A stretch of 64,000 bases of DNA from Rehmannia glutinosa (Eukaryota; Streptophyta; Magnoliopsida; Lamiales; Orobanchaceae): positions 60,311,267-60,375,266 of the forward strand of contig CM071934.1 in assembly GCA_016081115.2 (NCBI GenBank), given 5' to 3'. Position 1 is the first letter of the stretch; every line of letters starts with the position of its first letter. Below the pieces are notes generated by a model. It ran no database searches. It was given only the letters and a program-made list of their open reading frames with translations, and was not told where the DNA came from. Shown here piece by piece: positions 1-11,596 of this stretch. Made by a program: the position numbers and the translations under genes.

Positions 1-800
1 TGTATTTTTATTAATGAAGCTCAAGATATATCCAAACAAGAACAAATAACTATTATCTTGAGGTTTGTAAGCATTCATGGAATCTTGATTGAACATTTCT
101 TCTTAATCGAAAGTATTAGTGACACCACTTCATCAAACTTGAAAAGAAAAAGATATATGATGTTCTTTTTCATCACAATCTCCGTGTTAAAAAATGAGAG
201 GTCAAGGGTATTAATCCGAGAAAAGTGCGAGATCACTCCAAGTTAGAGAAGTTGAGTAGGACAATCCAATTTCCACTCATCCTGTACAAGAATTGAGCTA
301 ATTCATGAATTGTGTCACTCTAGGAGCTGAGAAAATCTTTGCGTAAGAACTAGTACGCAACACGGATGAGATTAGAAGGGCCATGGGGTTATCGGTGAGG
401 CTCCTCAATATTTAAGTCGGCAAGAATCGTAAGAAAAATAATCCAGATCAAAAGACAATAATTAAGAGTAATTAATTCATAATACCGCAAATGATTAAGG
501 AGAGACCGTTTATACCAGGGGATGATGGGCCTCATGGGTTTAATGTGATAAAATGGATCGCGTGGGACATAATTAATAAATTGAGGCTCATGGGTCGATT
601 ATTAATATTTATGACCCATTGATAATTATAAAATTTGGCAATAATTAAATAATTTTGAATTAAATAAATGCGTAAATAATAAAATAGAAAAAGGTCAATT
701 TACCCCAACGAGAATTTAGGCATTATTTCTTAGAGATTGGTCATACACATATATATCCATTGTTTTGCGTATTATATACAATTGGCATTGGTTTTTACTA
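1..800. other. no gene; possible old LTR fragment
   Basis: No convincing coding region is seen. From about 300 to 720 the order of landmarks resembles the 28371-28789 Tat-like LTR: a 'gacc.tttatacc' TATA-like stretch near 508, then 'gggcctcatggg', then AT-rich sequence with 'ttaaataaatgcgtaaat'. The likeness is by eye and weak, so this may be a very old related LTR or chance. Confidence 0.3.
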
Positions 801-819
801 AGGATGTTAATATTATTTG

Positions 820-2405
820 GGACTTCTTTTCTCATATAGACAATATTGTTAATATACTCACTTCTTCACATAAGCATGGCTATTAGTTTTAAACTTCTTA
901 GAGACGTGACATTGAGAATTTATTGGCCAATTGGTAGCGTGAATCGGGAAGTGACGCCAACCAAATTGGTAATTTGCGGCGATCGGGCACTACTTGTTGG
1001 AGTTCTCCCTATAGCTATGTAAAGAGTTTGGTAGATATGTATGATGCAACTTTCAAAGTATTTGAATGTCTTATAGAATATTCTCCAAATGGAAGATCTA
1101 AGGTTGAACTTCATGGGATTTCTGGGAACATGGCGAGGTTTAAGTTTGTGTTCGTCTTGCATTTAATGTATACAATTATGAGAAACATCTTTGTTCTTTG
1201 CAAAACCCTTTAAATAAAAACTCAAAGTATTTTGACTATTATCACATTTGCCTCTACTACTAAAGTTATCCTTCAAGAATTGAGATAATGTGGCTAATAG
1301 GAATTCCTTAAATAAGTCAAAAGTTTTTTCGCAACAAATGGTATTGATGTTCCTAACTTAGATGGTTCTTATAAGATTGGTAGTTTCGTCAAAGATATTA
1401 CAATTGAGCATCATTGCCACCTTGATGTTTTTAATGAACCAATAGATTTCATTTTGATTGAGTTGAATACAAGGTTTATTGATAAATCAGAGAATTCCTT
1501 TCTCTCGGTGTGGCTCTAGATCCTAAAAATTCATTTGAATCATTAAATAGTGATGATATTTACAAGATTGCAATAAAATTCTATCTTAATGATTTCACAT
1601 ATCAAGACATTGCCGCTTTGGAGTATGAGTGATACATTATAAGCATGACATGTCGTAGAATTTTCAGAGGCTTCTACACTTGTTGAGTTATGCCAACAAT
1701 TTCTGAGAGTGGAAGGTCAAAGGTTTATATTATGTTAATTAGATTGACTCGTCTTAATTAAACTTTACATGTTTCTACTTGAGGATATCAACAGGCGGGG
1801 CATGGGCGGGAGAGTGATTCCCATCCTCGTCCCCGTTGGGATCCCCACACACCGATTTGTTTTTTTTTTTTTTTGTGAAGAAAAATAAATAATTTTAATC
1901 ATTTTATATATTTGAAAAAATATAAATTGTATGGAAAAAATTAGTAAAGCACTCTTTATACAAAATAAATAAAATAAATTAAGGATTTTGTCATTTTAAT
2001 ATATATAAAATGGGCATATTCATAATATATTAAAAGTACTATAATATATATACATCCACGGGAGAACGGGCTGGGAATACAATCCCCATCCCCACCAATG
2101 GGGAGAAAATATTCCCCATCTCCATCCCCATGGGAATTTTTTGGGAAATCCCCGCCTCGTTCGGGAGGATTCCCATGGAAATTGGGGATTCTCCGCCCTC
2201 TTGTCATCCCTATTTCTACCACCACAATCGAGCAAACATTTTTAGTAATAAAATATATGAAATTGATATTTCATAATAAGATGGGGGATGATTTTTTTGC
2301 GGATTGTTTGATGCTCTACATTGAACGAGATTTTGTAAGAGTATAAATGTAGATTTTGTTGATAAATTTTATGCTTTGAAATCTCGTTGAACACAACTTC
2401 AATAA
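820..2405 (+). pseudogene. hAT-family transposase remnant (C-terminal half), split by a MITE
   Basis: In shifting plus-strand frames I read stretches typical of plant hAT transposases of the TTF/ZMYM1-like kind: near 1330-1500 'NGIDVPNLDGSYKIG' followed by 'IEHHCHLDVFNEPIDF' and 'IELNTRF', then 'LDPKNSFESLNSDDIYKIA' near 1515-1580. The hAT C-terminal dimerisation region follows near 2214-2346, with 'TTTIEQTFLVIKYMK' and 'MGDDFFADCLMLYIERD'. The N-terminal half is missing, there are several frameshifts and stops (for example TAA near 1759), and a 433-bp MITE splits the dimerisation domain at 1780-2212. The product would be DNA-transposon transposase; this copy is dead. Confidence 0.8.
1780..2212. 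mobile_element. hAT-type MITE inside the hAT transposase remnant
   Basis: This 433-bp non-coding insertion has GC-rich ends ('ggcggggcatgggcggg' left, 'ccccgcctcg' right) and an AT-rich centre. The terminal inverted repeats are imperfect: left reads 'tgaggatatcaacaggcgg', right (reverse complement) 'tagggatgacaagagggcgg'. Flanks 1772-1779 (tttctact) and 2213-2220 (tttctacc) form a 7/8-matching 8-bp duplication, the length made by hAT transposases. Removing the insert rejoins the hAT reading frame. It has no coding capacity. Confidence 0.75.
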
Positions 2406-2464
2406 ATACTAAAAAGTTTATTATGCATAAATTTTATTGTCTTTGAAATTTTGTTACTTTCTTG

Positions 2465-2703
2465 TAGAGGTGGGAAAATTTGGGTCGAGCCGTGTTTTTT
2501 AGGCCCAAAAAAGTTTGGCTTATTTGACTCGACCGCGAATGGTCAATGGGTGCAGTTAGCCCGGATTTTTTAGCCCAACCCAATTTTTGTGCATAAGGTA
2601 TATATATGGGGTGGATTTGGACGGTCATTTTTGTGGCCCAAGCCTCCATTTTGTTTTGGCAAAAGCCCGATGGGCTCACCCGGCCTTGCCCATTGTCACT
2701 CTA
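2465..2703. mobile_element. second hAT-type MITE
   Basis: This 239-bp insertion begins 'tagaggtgggaaaatttgg' and ends (reverse complement) 'tagagtgacaatgggcaagg', an imperfect inverted repeat. It is rich in 'gggc/gccc' words. Flanks 2457-2464 (ctttcttg) and 2704-2711 (ctttctag) are a 7/8-matching 8-bp duplication. It lies just past the hAT transposase remnant and has no coding capacity. Confidence 0.7.
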
Positions 2704-2711
2704 CTTTCTAG

Positions 2712-3850
2712 CCAACCCCATTATTGATTATTGGATCGCCACTCCCCACCCCTAACTTTTTAATTCTCTCTAAATTTTATTACTCTTTCAAAAGCACACG
2801 TCTTTGCAAACACTACCTTACTCGGGACATTAGTTAGCCAGGTGATGGTCCATGTTAGGCCCACCCCGAAAAGGGCATGGGCTCTTATCTGCAATTGTGA
2901 ATTGTTGTCGAGTGCCCACATTTGGAAGGTCCAAAGACAAAAATTTAATATTTTGTCCATCCCCATTTTGAGTAACCCGAGTTCTAATTTATTTTGCCAA
3001 TGAGAAACCTTTTATTTTATTCCATCAAATTAAATGTGATCACTAAAATCAGTAAATTCAAAAAATGTTTTGAGTATCCCCAGTTCTTATTTGAAGAAAA
3101 TCTTAATAAAGGAAATGCGATTATAAAAATCAGTAAATCAAAAGAGGTATAAACTAATTCAAATTGTGTATTTATAATTCAAGAAATATAAATTTAATCA
3201 TCTAATTAAAATTCATCGTATTTTTAATCTAATTTAATTTAATATGAATTATTCCAAGTGTATTAACAAATCAACTATCATACATTTAATCAACTAAAAT
3301 TAATAGTATCTTACCAATTTAAGTTGAATATAAATGGAAATATACATTGTATTTTTTTTTTGCAATTCAATGAACTTACATTTGACCCAGGTTCAAATTA
3401 ATATGAATTAATCCAAGTTCTTTTACACTTCGGTGAACATAGATTTAGTCAATTCAAATGTACACATTGTATTTTACTATCCTAATCATTGACTATGAAT
3501 TTAACAAATTAAATGTATATTGAATTACAAAAAAAAATAAGTTCATTATTATTGCACTAATATTGATAATTATATGAACTCCATGAATTAGATTTAAATA
3601 ATCTTTATACAAACAAACACAAAGTCTTCTTATATTTTTTAAGTTACTATTAAAAATTGTTGCATATTTTTGTCAAGTTTATTTGTATTTATCAAATTTT
3701 TATCTTATGATGTGAAGAGCTTTACATGTTTTTCTTTTTTGAAAAATATTATGTTATATATCAATTTTTGAAACTTTAATATATCTAGCCTATTAAGCTA
3801 AGTTGATGATTAAATAAGAAGTTATTTAATTCATCGAATAATATTTCATT
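2712..3850. other. AT-rich spacer, no gene seen
   Basis: This very AT-rich stretch has many stops in all frames. I see no recognisable coding sequence, paired repeats or RNA gene. Confidence 0.6.
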
Positions 3851-3861
3851 AAGATTTTGAG

Positions 3862-4450
3862 GTAGTCTCATGATAGATGGTCTAACGGTTAGACGGATCC
3901 ACCTAAATGGATCAACCCAACCCGCAAACCGAGTTGCGTGACTACCCATCCCCGGCGACCCATTGGAATGTCTAATACTTTTTAGGGGATCTACTAATAC
4001 TTATTAGTGAGACTATTAACATTTTTATTAGAAAAACTAATAATTTTCAGAGAAATTACTAGAAATCTTTCGGGGAAAAATTAATATTTTTCAAAGGAAC
4101 TACTAATACGTTTCACATGGATGACTAATACTTTTGATGGAAAAAAACTACTACTTTTTAGGGGACTATTAAATATTTTCAATTGAATTACGTACTAATA
4201 CTTTTCGGATGGACTACTAGTACTTTTCGGGATGGACTACTAATACTTTTCGGCGCTCTCGTGATACTATATCACCGCCTAATGTTATAAAATTAATATT
4301 TTCAAGTGAACTATATACTAATACTTTTTAGATGGACTACTAATACTCTTCAAAAGGAATGCTAATACCGATCCTGAATATTATAAAAATATCATAATTA
4401 ATATTACTAAAATGCCATTGGATCGGTTTTAGAATCCGTCTAACGAATTT
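3862..4450. repeat. degenerate short tandem repeat within a MITE-like block
   Basis: From about 3970 to 4375 a roughly 22-30 bp unit of the form 'gga(c)tactaatacttttcgg' recurs at least twelve times with drift in length and sequence. The block is flanked by partly inverted sequence: 'ggttagacggatccacc' near 3888 and its complement-like 'ggttttagaatccgtctaac' near 4425. This could be a non-autonomous DNA element built of short repeats. No ORF and no clear target duplication were found. Confidence 0.5.
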
Positions 4451-5149
4451 TGGCCCATTTAGACCGTCGACAAGATTTTTTGTCTAAGATATTTTTGTAT
4501 TTTGGTTCATTGCCAAAGATTTGGTCCGTGGATACTTCATTAGAATCCTTTTTTAGAAACATTGCAATTTTTTTATAAAATAGAGTAAAGTAAATTTTAC
4601 CCTATTTCATGTGTGTATATTACTTTAAAATAAAGTACTAGAACAACACCCGTTTGTTAAATGAGATTTGTCCAAAAAATTTAGTTCCACAAATTTATTT
4701 GTAATAGTTATAGGAAATCTAAAATACTAATTAGAAATATTTAAAAATAAATTTAAAATTTAGAAGAGTATCATACAAATAGTTCACTTCAAAATTTGAA
4801 AAACTTTTTTTAAGCTGCATTATTTGTTCTATTCCCAAACATGAAAGTGAAATTCATCAAAATACAATAATTAAAAATATTCTAATGCATTTAGATACCT
4901 AAAGTCTTGAAGGTGAGTTGCAACCCTACTTATTTTTTTGTCGTTCTTGTCAATCTCCACAAGATCATGAATACTCAATACTTCAACACTTATAAATGCA
5001 TCAAGAATATAATTCACATACATTAGTGAAATTTAAAAGGCAATGCCAAGTAATTAATTTGTTTCGACGATAAGAAAATATGTTCACAATTTTTCGATAG
5101 TACTATAATGTAAATAAACATACCAACTAAAAGATTCTCGCAACTTGTG
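4451..5149. other. AT-rich spacer, no gene seen
   Basis: I see no coding sequence or paired repeat. The lower end of the adjacent copia LTR should lie here, but similarity to the second copy of that LTR (56437-57861) fades at about 5150. Confidence 0.5.
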
Positions 5150-6117
5150 TTCGATTTGATATCAATAAAACCCACAAAGTTGAATCCTCTTCGCAAGGCA
5201 ATGCCTCACTACTTGACTCTACAAATTATTTGGACTTGATCGCTTAGCCCTCCGTTGGATTTGAATCGGGTTTGAACTTAAACCTCACTTTGAACTTCCT
5301 TCACTTCTTGTTAGAACATACCCATTTGTTCTTGAAAATAGGTTTCCTCTTCAACTTTGAAGTATGGCTTCTATCTTTCATAGGAATGTGTTGGATAAAG
5401 TCACTTCGAGTTTAGGCATGAGGATTCGAGGGCTTGAGAGAGAGTATTGCGAGATGTTTACTTGATTTATTGTAATCTCGGTATTGTGTCGTTCATTATA
5501 TTCTCTCGTTTCTCATACATCTCTCTGAAAATTCCTCACCTCTTATAGTGAGAGCTTGAATATTGAAGAGAGACAAATTCAAACTTCACTTCTTGTTTGT
5601 TGGCTTGTCTTGTTCTGCAAAGCATTTGATGTTGACCCACCTTTGCATTAACTACTGTAGGGTGTCCGAATTGTACCGAGTTCTACAAGTATTCTATTAG
5701 TTCATTACTTGCACTCTTTTCAAGAAGCTTTTAAGATTGCAGTCCGTCTCTTACCAAAATGGGTAAGTCTTGACTTTTCTTCACAATGGACATCTTGACT
5801 TTCTCTAAGTCCTTCAATTGCTTTACCCCATAATGAGTCTTCTCCTTGAATCTTGGATGACTACGATGTAAGCCTTCTCGAAAGACACAATTTGTTGTAC
5901 TTGATGAAGTTCTTCTTGGCTACTCATTTGCGACTCAATTTGAATCTTCTCTGCACTTCTTGACAAGTCTTTTGCATCTTCAACTTAGCCGCTTGATGAC
6001 TTTTCTAATATTCTAACTATTACAATTTGAAATTACATCTGAGAATCTTGGGGTGCCAATTTTCTAATTCTAAGTTTTCTAAAAATCATCAAATTCTATA
6101 TAATAAATTTTCTAACA
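5150..6117 (-). repeat. truncated 3' LTR of the SIRE-like copia element
   Basis: On the minus strand it starts TGTTAGAAAATTT right after the PPT. It is homologous to 56437-57861: shared landmarks include 'cctcttcaact', 'gagtttaggc(a/t)tgagga', 'cttgagagag', 'cttatagtga', 'aaacttcacttcttg', 'tttgatgttgacc' and 'tacttgcactctttt'. Below about 5150 the similarity ends, so several hundred bases of the LTR are missing. Confidence 0.7.
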
Positions 6118-6140
6118 ATTTCCCCCTTTTTGATGATGCC
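6118..6140 (-). other. polypurine tract of the SIRE-like element
   Basis: Minus strand: 'gcatcatcaaaaaggggga' followed by 'aat' and the LTR start TGTTAG. The 'catcaaaaaggggga' form is typical of SIRE-type and related copia elements; a similar tract is at 31890-31907. Confidence 0.75.
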
Positions 6141-6225
6141 AAAACTTATTTACAACATAAAATCTTTGAAATAAAAATAATTGAAAGAATGTATCATTTT
6201 ATTAATGAATCATTCAAGACTTATA

Positions 6226-6489
6226 TTATTTGTGTGTATTTACAAGGAATTGTAAAAATACAACAAAATTTTTCTTGACAACTAACTTATATCTCCTTGG
6301 TTGTCTTCTCCTTCTTTCTTCCTCTTCTCGCTTCTTCTTTGATCTTTCTTCTTCTCGCATTATCCTCCTCTCATCTTGACTTTCTTCTCTCTCTTCCTCT
6401 TCTATCCTTCTTATTCTCGGCTCATTTTGCTCATATTCTCGGACTAGCTCGGTTGCTCTATGATCGGTTTCCCTATTCTCGAGCTTCAT
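6226..6489 (-). pseudogene. charged C-terminal tail of the copia accessory ORF
   Basis: This 87-codon open stretch is dominated by Glu and Arg ('RIRRIEEEEREESQDERR', 'EEERRRRQPRRYK'), as in a long charged helix or coiled coil. It lies between the gypsy insertion at 6677 and the PPT, so it reads as the tail of the accessory ORF whose main part is at 12985-16883. It has no start of its own that I trust. Function unknown. Confidence 0.5.
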
Positions 6490-6676
6490 CTAGTCCCATC
6501 AAATATACGAGTTCTTTTTCGGGAGGTTGGGGGACATGATTCGCTTAGTCTTATTGGTGGAGAGCACGCCTCTCCCACTGGATCGAGCATCATGACCTCT
6601 ACCTTTGTCCGAACCTCTTCCGTAGCTTATTTTTGCTTCCCGGGAACTTGGGATGGGTGACTCTGGAAGGCTGCGA

Positions 6677-8060
6677 TGTTTTGTGTGTTTTTTTAGTATT
6701 TTGTGTGGTTATTTTGATCTCATTTCTATATTTTTCATAGTATATTTCATGTTTTTGCTTGTGTGTTTGCGTGTTTTGTTGTTGAGTCTATTTTTGTGTG
6801 TGTTATGCTTTTTTTGGTGGAAAAATGTAGGTAGACGAAGAATAAACGAAGAGTGGGCTAAGAGAAGTGAACAAGGAAGTAACTAGGCGAACGGACGGCG
6901 AATGACCGTTCAATGGCCGTTCGTGTTGGAAAAAGTAAAGGAACGGCCGTTTCGACCCATTCCCAAAGTAGCGAGCCGTTCGTGTTGGAAAAAGTAAAGG
7001 GAATGGATGTTACATGGCCGTTCCCAAAAAGACCTCTCGAAGAGTGGCCGTTCGGTGACCGTTCAAGATAGAAATCGAACGTATATTTGATGATCTTATC
7101 GATTTTTAGTAGTTTTCTTTTAGGATTTGGACTCTTCCAAGTTGTTAGTGCCTTTGGCTATAAAAGGGGAGTCTAGGCTTTAGATTTTCATTCATTCAAG
7201 CTAGATACAAAATTTGGATTTCTCTCTTTTCTCTCCTTGCTTCTTCTTCACGTTAATTTAGGATTTTCTTGGGAGATCTCTCTACAACTTGAAAAAGTGT
7301 AATTCTTCTCTACCTTTATTTATCTATTTGATTTTCTTTCGGTATTAATTGCTTCATGATGATGTTTGTGATTATTATCTCTTGTTTAATTGAATTGATG
7401 AATCTATCCATGAGCTAATTTCTTTGTTCTAGGGTTAGGATGAGTTGAATCAAACAAACAAGCATGATTATTGAGTAATTGATCATGCTTTTCCTAATTG
7501 AATTACTTTTTTGTTATAATTGATTATTTGGCCAACTTTTGATTATTTTGAGGATATAATTGAGATCGAGAGAAGATATTATTTCGGACTAAATTCAATT
7601 AGGGGTTAGATATGAATCGGAGATGTATTATCCGACTTGATTGAATGAAAATAATAAATTACGTAGGGGTAACCCTAATATGTGAATACGTGAGTTATCA
7701 GATCTAGGCCTAGTTTTTACTTGTTTGTTATATTTGTTAATCGCATGATTAATTATTTGATATTCTCGCTTTGCAAATTTGATGAGATGATTTAAAATCC
7801 TAGACTTTCATCCATATCATTTTCTTTGAGTTTAATTGTGTTAGGTTTTAGTTGGTCTTTTTATTTGTTTTTCTTTAGTTATTAAAATCACAAATTTGGT
7901 TAGAGTGTTTAGGATTTATTTTCTATTTATTGTGACACATAATAATTATTTGTCGGCTAAGTCTTCCTTGAGATATGACGTGGTTAACTTGCTACCCTAC
8001 AATTGATCTCATTCTCTTGCGAGGATTGTTAGACTTTTATAGGTGTTTGGAGGTCGAACA
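6677..8060 (+). repeat. 5' LTR of the 6.7-13 kb gypsy element
   Basis: It begins TG and ends 'gtcgaaca', 1384 bp against 1383 bp for the 3' copy, with the same landmarks throughout. A TATA box 'ctataaaagggg' lies at 7158-7169 and is also present in the 3' copy near 12079. Upstream (6890-7070) is a CpG-rich cluster of 'ggccgttc'/'gaacgg' words, unlike the AT-rich rest. Confidence 0.88.
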
Positions 8061-8066
8061 AAATTT

Positions 8067-8084
8067 TGGCGTCCTTACATGGGA
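8067..8084 (+). other. primer-binding site, degenerate
   Basis: Six bases after the LTR end the sequence reads 'tggcgtccttacatggga'. It has the 'TGGCG...GGGA' frame of the tRNA-Asp-type site of Athila/Tat elements, with several changes in between. Confidence 0.55.
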
Positions 8085-8234
8085 AGGCTTTAGGCGAAAT
8101 AATTATTGTATTTAATTTTTCGTGTTTCTAGGTTATGATTCTTTTTGTTTATTTTTAGTTTAGGACTCTTTTTGTTTGCCTTTTGATTTTTACTTTATTC
8201 CACTATGCGTATGATCTGTTTTCTTGTGTTGTTT

Positions 8235-9690
8235 ATGCAAGGACGTAGAAATCTCAATCGGGATCTTGAGGCTTTCGTGGGCGATATCCATCGAGTTGCG
8301 TGACGTGCAAGGAAAGAAGGGGACAATTCTTCGGATAGTACCGAGGATTCTCGCGATCACGTTCCAAAAGAAGAACAAACAAATGAACCAAATATGGGTG
8401 ACAATCAAAAAGCGAAATAACGTGGAGAAACGTCGACCCGATGCGTGAGTTTGCATGCCTTGTCATTGGGATCTGCGACCTCTTGCATCACTTTGGGACA
8501 AGCAACACGAAACTACGAGCTCAAACCTATACACTTTAATTAGTTGTTGTCATTTTATGGAATGCCCAATGAAGATCTTCTCAATTTCATTCGGGAATTC
8601 TACTCCGTCATCAAACCTTTCCTCTACAAGATTTGGATAAGGATCAACTTTGGATGCTGCTTGTTTTCCTTATACTCGAAGGACGGTGAAAACCTGGCTT
8701 ATGTCTCTACCTCCCAACTCTCTTACTAATTGGGAGGCGGTGTACAATAATTTTATGTGTAGCTACTATTCACATCGAGAAGACTTGATCTGCGAGCTAA
8801 AATAGCCACGTTAGTCAAATGAATGGCGATCCTTTTCATGAGTCCTGGGATCGCTTGAAGGATTTACGGACTAAATGCCAACATCATTACTACCTAATGG
8901 AATTGTTAAACCAATTTTTCTATGATGAGTTACCAATATATGGTTGACAATGCATTTGGGGTGACATGGGTGAACACATGGCTCGGAAATTTATGATATT
9001 TTGGAGATGATGAGCATTAATTCACAACAAAAGAGTGCGAGGAGGCAAAGCGGGCGAACTACGATGTGACAAAACAATTGGCTGAATTGACTAAGTAAGT
9101 GCAATTGTTGGCTACAAGGGGGCATCCACCACCGCCCTCCTTCTCGGTGATCGATCGTGTGGGATTTGGGGTGAGTTTGGTTATGGGGCTAATGTTTGTA
9201 ATGTTATGATTGAACAACAAGTGTAGGACATTAACGATATCCAGGATTATCGAAAAGGGCTCGTGATGATCCTTTCACTCGGACTTACAACCCAGGTTGG
9301 CGGAATCATCCGAACTTTAGTTGGGACAATTCGCAAAATCCATCTCAAATCTATTCGAGGCCACCGCAACCCTAAGGTCGGCCATAAAACCAACCTCGGC
9401 CTCCATCTATTGAAGAAAGCTAGAGTTTATTCATACGGGTTAGTAAGAAAACTCAAGAGGCTAACATTCAACGGTTGAATCCCACGGAAGCCTCGTTTAA
9501 GCGTCTTGAGACTCAAGTAGGCCAATTGGCTACTCAAGTTGGTGAGATAACTCGACATGTCTTCAAGAAAGACGTATTTCCCAATCAACGGCACAAGATC
9601 AAGCCATCACCATTCTTGAAATGGGTGAGATTTATGATGAAATTGAGATTACTTCTTCTATTGTCTCGTATAATCCTGCATGTATAGAGA
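8235..9690 (+). pseudogene. gypsy gag remnant
   Basis: ATG at 8235 opens 'MQGRRNLNRDLEAFVGDIHR'. Across several frames follow 'QLLSFYGMPNEDLLNFIREF', 'SLPPNSLTNWEAVYN', 'NGDPFHESWDR' and, near 9505-9555, 'RLETQVGQLATQVGEITR'. These fit the retrotransposon gag domain and the coiled linker before protease in Athila-like elements. Gag would form the virus-like particle. At least four frameshifts plus stops make it non-functional. The 'LETQ.GQL' linker recurs at 23350 in a different element. Confidence 0.8.
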
Positions 9691-9859
9691 AGTAGAAAAG
9701 AAAGTTGATGCAAGGGAAGAAAATGCAAATACGAAGACAAGTAAGGGATCGTCCTTCCACAAAACCGATGATCCCCACAATCCTCCTACTCCATCCCTAA
9801 GTCCACTACCAAAACAACAAGATCCAGGTTGTTTCATTATTAATATTTCTTTTGGGAAT

Positions 9860-10250
9860 GGTAACAAAGTCGCAGGGAATGCTTGATCTTGAGTGGAATT
9901 AACCTTATGCCTTACTCTATATTTAAACAATTAGATTTAGTGGGCCGAAGTCCACTTTGGGTTACGTTTGCAACTTGATGATAGGCCCATTAGGTATCCT
10001 ACATGCATTATTGAAGATATTTTAGTTCAAGTAGGTGGTCTTCAAATTCTCATTTGATTTTGTTGTCTTAGATACGGAAAATGATAAAGGTAATCTTAAA
10101 GATGATATTATATTGTTGGGTAGACTATTCATGGCCACAACCAATACCTTGATTGATGCCAAAAATAGAAAAGCGAGTATGAATATCTTGGAAAAAAGCG
10201 TAACGTTTTCAATTTTTGATATAGCTCGTAGTCCGCATGTGTCTGAATGA
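9860..10250 (+). pseudogene. gypsy aspartic protease remnant
   Basis: I read 'GINLMPYSIFKQLDLVGRSP', then 'IRYPTCIIEDILVQVGGLQ', then an open stretch from 10035 with 'FVVLDTENDKGN', 'DDIILLGRLFMATTNTLID'. This matches the order of Athila-type proteases, where the flap and 'LGRPF(L/M)' follow the DxG active site. The catalytic D-(S/T)-G triplet is not intact near 9885 and frames shift at about 10030. RT, which should follow, is absent. Confidence 0.75.
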
Positions 10251-10401
10251 TAATTTTATTATTGACTCTACCAATTCCGCCATTAAAGATGTCTTATAGT
10301 AGGAACTCAATATGACTCAAAGCGAAATTCATAGGATAATAGTTCCAAGGTGGTAAAAAGGTCTTACTCAATGACCCACCATGATTTTCTCCGTTGACAC
10401 C

Positions 10402-10450
10402 GTCAAGCTAAAGACGTTAAAAAAGCGCTTCTTGGGAGGAAACCCAAACA
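10402..10450 (+). other. conserved pol-end block with small inverted repeat
   Basis: A block 'gtcaagctaaagacgtta...' leads into 'gcgcttcttgggagg' and 'aaacccaa'. The same block is at 23858-23903 in the Athila-like element. TTGGG and CCCAA can pair across a six-base loop in both copies. In Athila/Tat elements this motif lies at or just after the end of pol, so the deletion removed everything from protease to here. Confidence 0.65.
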
Positions 10451-11596
10451 TTTTCTTGTTTTTTTCTAAAAAAAGAGAGAGAGAGAGAGTTTGTGTGAGT
10501 TGTGTTTTTTATATTTGCACGTGTGTGGTGTTATATTTTGTTCCCTTTACATGGCTTTTACGGGTTTGGCTCACGTGATTGAATTAACCATTTGCCAATT
10601 TAGCATTTTCCAGGGACGTATCTCTTTTTTCCCTTCTCTTTTATTTTTACGCATTGAGGTCATTGCGTGCTTTAAGTGTGGATGAATGATTGGTCATTGT
10701 CTAGATGTTATAGTTGCATGGGGTTATTTCTTTTACTAGCCCTATGATTGTTTAAGCTTAATAATAGTCGTTGTTTAGGTAACTTGAAATAGATGTAACA
10801 ATTTGAGTTTTGATTCTAAAATGGCAACGTGAATTTGATACTTAGGATTTGACTAAATTGTGAATCAACCCTTATATAGACAAATAAAACAATGGTTAAA
10901 TGATAGTTTAGGTTGTGGGGCTTGAAGTACGAAGTTTCATTGATGTGAATTAAGTTAAAACCCTGTTTTGATTTATGTGTTTACACAATATTGCTAGCCT
11001 TGCGAAGGAAAAAAACAACACCTAATCGAAATAAAGAAGAAAATATATGACAAATTGAAAAAAAAAGAGAAGAAAAATAAAAAAACAAAGAAAAAAAAAA
11101 AAAAAATATAAAGCAATTGAGAATATACTCATTTGGTTGAGTCGCTTAGTAACTAGGAGCATTCATGAGCCCCATGTTTGTTTTTCACGTACAACGGTGG
11201 CTTAAACATGAGTACGGGAAACCCCTAGGAGCCTTTAGAAAAATTTGAAGTTTATACCTAGTGGATTATCTCGAGGGTTATAGCGAAAAAAATACATCGA
11301 AAAAAAAATAGTTCATGGCTAGTAATTGTGCGATTTGTTGTGTGTATGATAGGGTTGTAACTTTTGACACGAATTTGAAACCGAGTAAGAAAGGTCGAAT
11401 ACCTTAACTAACTATTAACCTTAGCCGAGTGAGTGCATTGTGAAGATTTGGGATCAATGCGGGATAATCCAATGTGGATATATAGGACGTGGTATGATGG
11501 ATTAATTGACTCCCAAATTGAACATAATATTTCTTGTTGGATTTATAGGCGACATTATTTGCTTGAGGACAAGCAAAAGTCTAAATGCGGGGGAGT
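10451..11596 (+). other. untranslated 3' region and PPT of the gypsy element
   Basis: No ORF is supported. It contains simple sequence (GA repeat near 10475-10489, A-rich tract 11050-11107) and ends in the PPT 'tgcgggggagt' at 11586-11596, directly before the 3' LTR. Confidence 0.7.

Noticed and set aside
58..246. 62-codon open stretch on the plus strand
   Set aside because: No family likeness, no promoter, composition like the AT-rich surroundings.
2098..2213. Pro/Ser-rich N-terminal part of an open stretch reaching 2346
   Set aside because: It is translated MITE sequence; only the part from about 2214 is hAT transposase.
6653..6886. Hydrophobic membrane-like ORF, with a 100-codon counterpart at 11506-11808
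   Set aside because: Both are T-rich LTR start sequence read in frame; the pairing of the LTRs explains them.
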